Of a stretch of DNA of 21,704 bases, positions 19,568 through 21,704 are shown piece after piece; position 1 is the stretch's first letter, and each line of letters starts with the position of its first letter. The translations under genes were made by a program, and so were the position numbers. The stretch spans positions 1 to 21,704 of IMG/VR virus record IMGVR_UViG_3300047121_000639. One strand, 5' to 3'. This DNA is from a virus. The notes under the pieces are model-generated. The model did no database searches, was not told the origin of the DNA, and worked only from the letters and a program-made list of their open reading frames with translations.

Positions 19568-20551
19568 TTACGCTTGGGAAGTTTTCTTGCTACGAATCAT
19601 AGCAAGAATGTTTGCAGTTGTATCGGAGGTTTGAGGGGTTGTAACCTTTACTTCAGAGGTTACAACAGGTTCCTCATCCTCATCTACTACAGGAGTCGAA
19701 AATTGTTGGCGTGGTGCAACAACATATGAATCGTCATCATGGTCAGCAGCACTATTTGATGCTTGTACACCACGTGGACGGAAATATGCTCCCCACTTGT
19801 CTGTATCATATTCTTCACCATTAACACTAGCGTCAAACATTTCTTTCATAACACGAAGTTCGATTTCGCTAGGTTTTTTAGGTAAGAAATCTTTTAAATT
19901 AAATAACCCATGCTTTTCAATGGCAGCTTGCTCAGTTTCGTTGAGTGCAGTTTCTTTACGTGCCCATCCACTTGTACTGTAATCAGCATATCCACCTTTG
20001 CTAGTTTTAACGATTCTAAAATCTAAACCACGCAAATAATCTGTAGGATTTTCTTCAATATCAGGATCCATCAAACTACTCTTAATTACACCAAAAATTT
20101 GTGGTGAAATGATAAAGCGACGAATTGCATTTTCAGGCAAACTATCTTCTTTCATCTTGCTATCACGCACAAAACCTTGAAAAATATAAGTACGCTTTTT
20201 CCAATACTTGTTGGCAATTTCTTTCAATGATGCGTCTTTATACCATGTACGTACTTCAGCAAGTATAGGACAATTGTCACCATACATCTCAACACAAGGT
20301 ACTTTGACAAATACTTTGTTTGATGATTGACCCTTAATACCACTAAATTCTAACGTAATTAAATTACGCTCAACCCAAAAATAATCATTCAATCCATCAG
20401 CATCAGGTAAGAAACGAACTGTAGTGGTTGTATTTTCTTCCATGTTCCAAAATGGATAGATGGCATTATCGCCTACATACTGAGTGTTATTTTGGGGATT
20501 TGATTTGGCTTCTTGTGCAGCCAATTTTGCACGAATTGCAGCTAATGACAT
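19568..20551 (-). CDS. gp32-like single-stranded DNA-binding protein
   Basis: The 327 aa protein starts MSLAAIRAKLAAQEAK (N-terminal helix as in the cooperativity region of T4 gp32) and has an OB-type core with aromatic residues (YPFWNM, YFWVERN, IFQGFVRDS) and a pair of cysteines C86 and C94 (PCVEMYGDNCPIL) at the place of the gp32 zinc site; T4 gp32 uses three Cys and one His, so the metal site here is reduced or absent. The C-terminal third is acidic (DHDDDSYVV, DEDEEPVV) and ends ANILAMIRSKK. It coats ssDNA in replication and recombination. GGAG lies 8 bases before the ATG; a promoter and 140 base leader precede it and the hairpin follows. It leads the recombination operon. Confidence 0.9.
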   Translation of the reverse strand: MSLAAIRAKLAAQEAKSNPQNNTQYVGDNAIYPFWNMEENTTTTVRFLPDADGLNDYFWVERNLITLEFSGIKGQSSNKVFVKVPCVEMYGDNCPILAEVRTWYKDASLKEIANKYWKKRTYIFQGFVRDSKMKEDSLPENAIRRFIISPQIFGVIKSSLMDPDIEENPTDYLRGLDFRIVKTSKGGYADYSTSGWARKETALNETEQAAIEKHGLFNLKDFLPKKPSEIELRVMKEMFDASVNGEEYDTDKWGAYFRPRGVQASNSAADHDDDSYVVAPRQQFSTPVVDEDEEPVVTSEVKVTTPQTSDTTANILAMIRSKKTSQA

Positions 20552-20631
20552 TTTTCATTCTCCTTAAAAAGTTAAAAGTGTAGCTAAAATTGAGACCTAA
20601 GTGTAGTTGTGAGAACAACGAACACAGATTA

Positions 20632-20659
20632 AATATACATCATTTTTTTCTGTGGTCAA
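20632..20659 (-). promoter_or_regulatory. sigma70-like promoter for gp32-uvsX operon
   Basis: Minus strand TTGACC (20659-20654), 16-base spacer, TATATT (20637-20632). The stretch from -10 to the gp32 start (about 80 bases) holds only leader sequence; in T4, gp32 autoregulates through its leader, but I see no clear pseudoknot. Confidence 0.7.
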
Positions 20660-20698
20660 TGTATTTAGGATAACAAGGTGCGCAAAAAATATATATTC

Positions 20699-21688
20699 TT
20701 AACGTACTTCATTATGACCCATAAATTTACGTAATTCACGTGCTTGTTTAATTGCTCGCTTGGCATCTTTACGCTTTTGCGCAGGTGTACGTGTATCTTG
20801 TAAATCTTCAGGTGTTCCACCAATTGGGCTTAAACTGCTGCCGCCAAAATAATTTGGATTATCAGCTTCATGTAGTTCATGCCCAATACGTTTTTTCACT
20901 ATGTCCATAATATATTGTACATCATCATCACTCAATTGTGGACTCATACATTTGCGCCAATATCCAAATTTTTGTTCTTCAGATAAATTAGGATCGCTTA
21001 GTACATTACGCATATCAGTGCCACGTGGGCCATTAATGTTTTTATATGGATCATTAGTTTGTTGCCTACTGAGCACATCTAATGTTTCAAAATTATAACT
21101 GCGCCCATTATACTCTTTTACATGTTGCATACTATCAGCACGATCATTGCCAAATATTGCGGTAATATGCTTATATCCTAATTCATTTAACTTTTTTAAT
21201 GCGCTCATCATCGTTGGCATACTATCGTCTGCAGATACAAAACATTGTTTATGATTAGGAAATACTTTATGATAGATTGATAATTTCTCATTAGGTGTAA
21301 GTGGATCATCCTCACCCATTGTTCTACTGATAATAACATAAGGGTCAGCACCTTGTTCTTTAGCCGTAGTAAACACACTATTAGCTAGGTACATATGCCC
21401 ACGATGACCCATACAACGACCAAAAGTAATTACCGCACGATCACTCTTACCATTACGACTGATTGATTCTTTTAAATATTTTGACTCATTCTTAAATTTA
21501 TTTGCTCTAGTAAATGCACCACGTTTAACTAATTTAATAGGGTTGATACCTTCGTTTATATCATATACAAACCCTTCACCACCACGTTGTCCATCAGGTA
21601 ATTCTGCCTGAATGCCTAACTTACGTAATGTGCTTTCTTCAAGTTGATCAACAATCAAATCTTTAATTTTCATAGTAGCACGTATCAT
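20699..21688 (-). CDS. T4-type phage nucleotidyltransferase (HxGH superfamily)
   Basis: The 329 aa protein carries the nucleotidyltransferase HxGH signature as FGRCMGHRGHMYLAN (HRGH at 95-98), then VIISRTMGEDDPLTPNEKLSIY (118-139; like the SRT..NPL....K motif of phage members), AIFGNDRAD (178-185) and GPRGTDMRN (220-228, the place of the SGT.MR nucleotide-binding motif). Family members transfer NMP to small molecules such as nicotinamide mononucleotide, pantetheine phosphate or glycerol phosphate; here the substrate is unknown. The N-terminal 80 residues and a basic C-terminal tail (about 300-325) are extra. Starts at 21688 or 21673 are both possible; neither has a convincing Shine-Dalgarno. 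The promoter lies beyond the window. Confidence 0.85.
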   Translation of the reverse strand: MIRATMKIKDLIVDQLEESTLRKLGIQAELPDGQRGGEGFVYDINEGINPIKLVKRGAFTRANKFKNESKYLKESISRNGKSDRAVITFGRCMGHRGHMYLANSVFTTAKEQGADPYVIISRTMGEDDPLTPNEKLSIYHKVFPNHKQCFVSADDSMPTMMSALKKLNELGYKHITAIFGNDRADSMQHVKEYNGRSYNFETLDVLSRQQTNDPYKNINGPRGTDMRNVLSDPNLSEEQKFGYWRKCMSPQLSDDDVQYIMDIVKKRIGHELHEADNPNYFGGSSLSPIGGTPEDLQDTRTPAQKRKDAKRAIKQARELRKFMGHNEVR

Positions 21689-21704
21689 CCTAAAAGTATC
21701 ATTA

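Noticed and set aside
1-21704. Window as ordinary bacterial chromosome because of ClpX, Bug and nitroreductase
   Set aside because: gp32-like, UvsX, T4-type ligase and nucleotidyltransferase, many tiny overlapping genes on one strand and absence of housekeeping genes favour a phage. Chimeric assembly is not fully excluded, but the cellular-type genes are joined by start/stop overlaps to phage genes.

Overview
The window looks like a contiguous piece of an AT-rich, tightly packed T4-like myovirus genome or closely related prophage. Every gene I accept is on the minus strand, start/stop overlaps (ATGA, TAATG) are common, and hallmark replication and recombination genes are present: a gp32-like ssDNA-binding protein, a UvsX/RecA recombinase, a probable UvsY mediator, an ATP-dependent DNA ligase and a T4-type nucleotidyltransferase. 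The presumed host is a (freshwater?) betaproteobacterium. This is inferred from a complete Bug/TctC-family periplasmic binding protein, a family strongly amplified in Burkholderiales, and from a small BPSL0761-like protein. Promoters are classical sigma70 type (TTGACA-17-TATACT), so early genes would use host RNA polymerase.

Layout in transcription order (right to left). 21.7-20.7 kb: nucleotidyltransferase. 20.6-17.5 kb: recombination operon gp32 - hairpin - BPSL0761-like - uvsX - acidic 83 aa protein - uvsY-like. 17.5-11.1 kb: an accessory early-gene zone of short transcription units, most starting at a near-identical sigma70 promoter. Their products are small proteins, several with zinc-knuckle patterns, three from one paralogous MNERI...KFAELIVREC family, and several tiny membrane proteins only 44-54 aa long. 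11.1-5.1 kb: one long operon (LPD29-like protein, small proteins, ribbon-helix-helix protein, DNA ligase, acidic zinc-ribbon protein) ending in two metabolic or transport genes of cellular type, a Bug-family binding protein and a nitroreductase. 5.1-2.3 kb: membrane operon of small 1-2 TM proteins and a 529 aa membrane/coiled-coil protein. 2.3-0 kb: lipoprotein, exported protein and the N-terminal part of a phage ClpX.

The most notable points are: (i) at least 13 promoters with matched 16-17 bp spacing, falling into two sequence classes with conserved spacer, upstream and leader sequence, i.e. a dispersed promoter-cassette family; (ii) at five of these, the TGA stop of the upstream gene is inside the -35 hexamer; (iii) apparently intact Bug and nitroreductase genes translationally coupled into a phage DNA-metabolism operon; and (iv) a set of envelope-directed proteins (lipoprotein, exported protein, membrane proteins) transcribed toward clpX. 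No tRNA, rRNA, CRISPR array, IS element or integrase was recognised, and no stretch above 300 bases lacks a gene.
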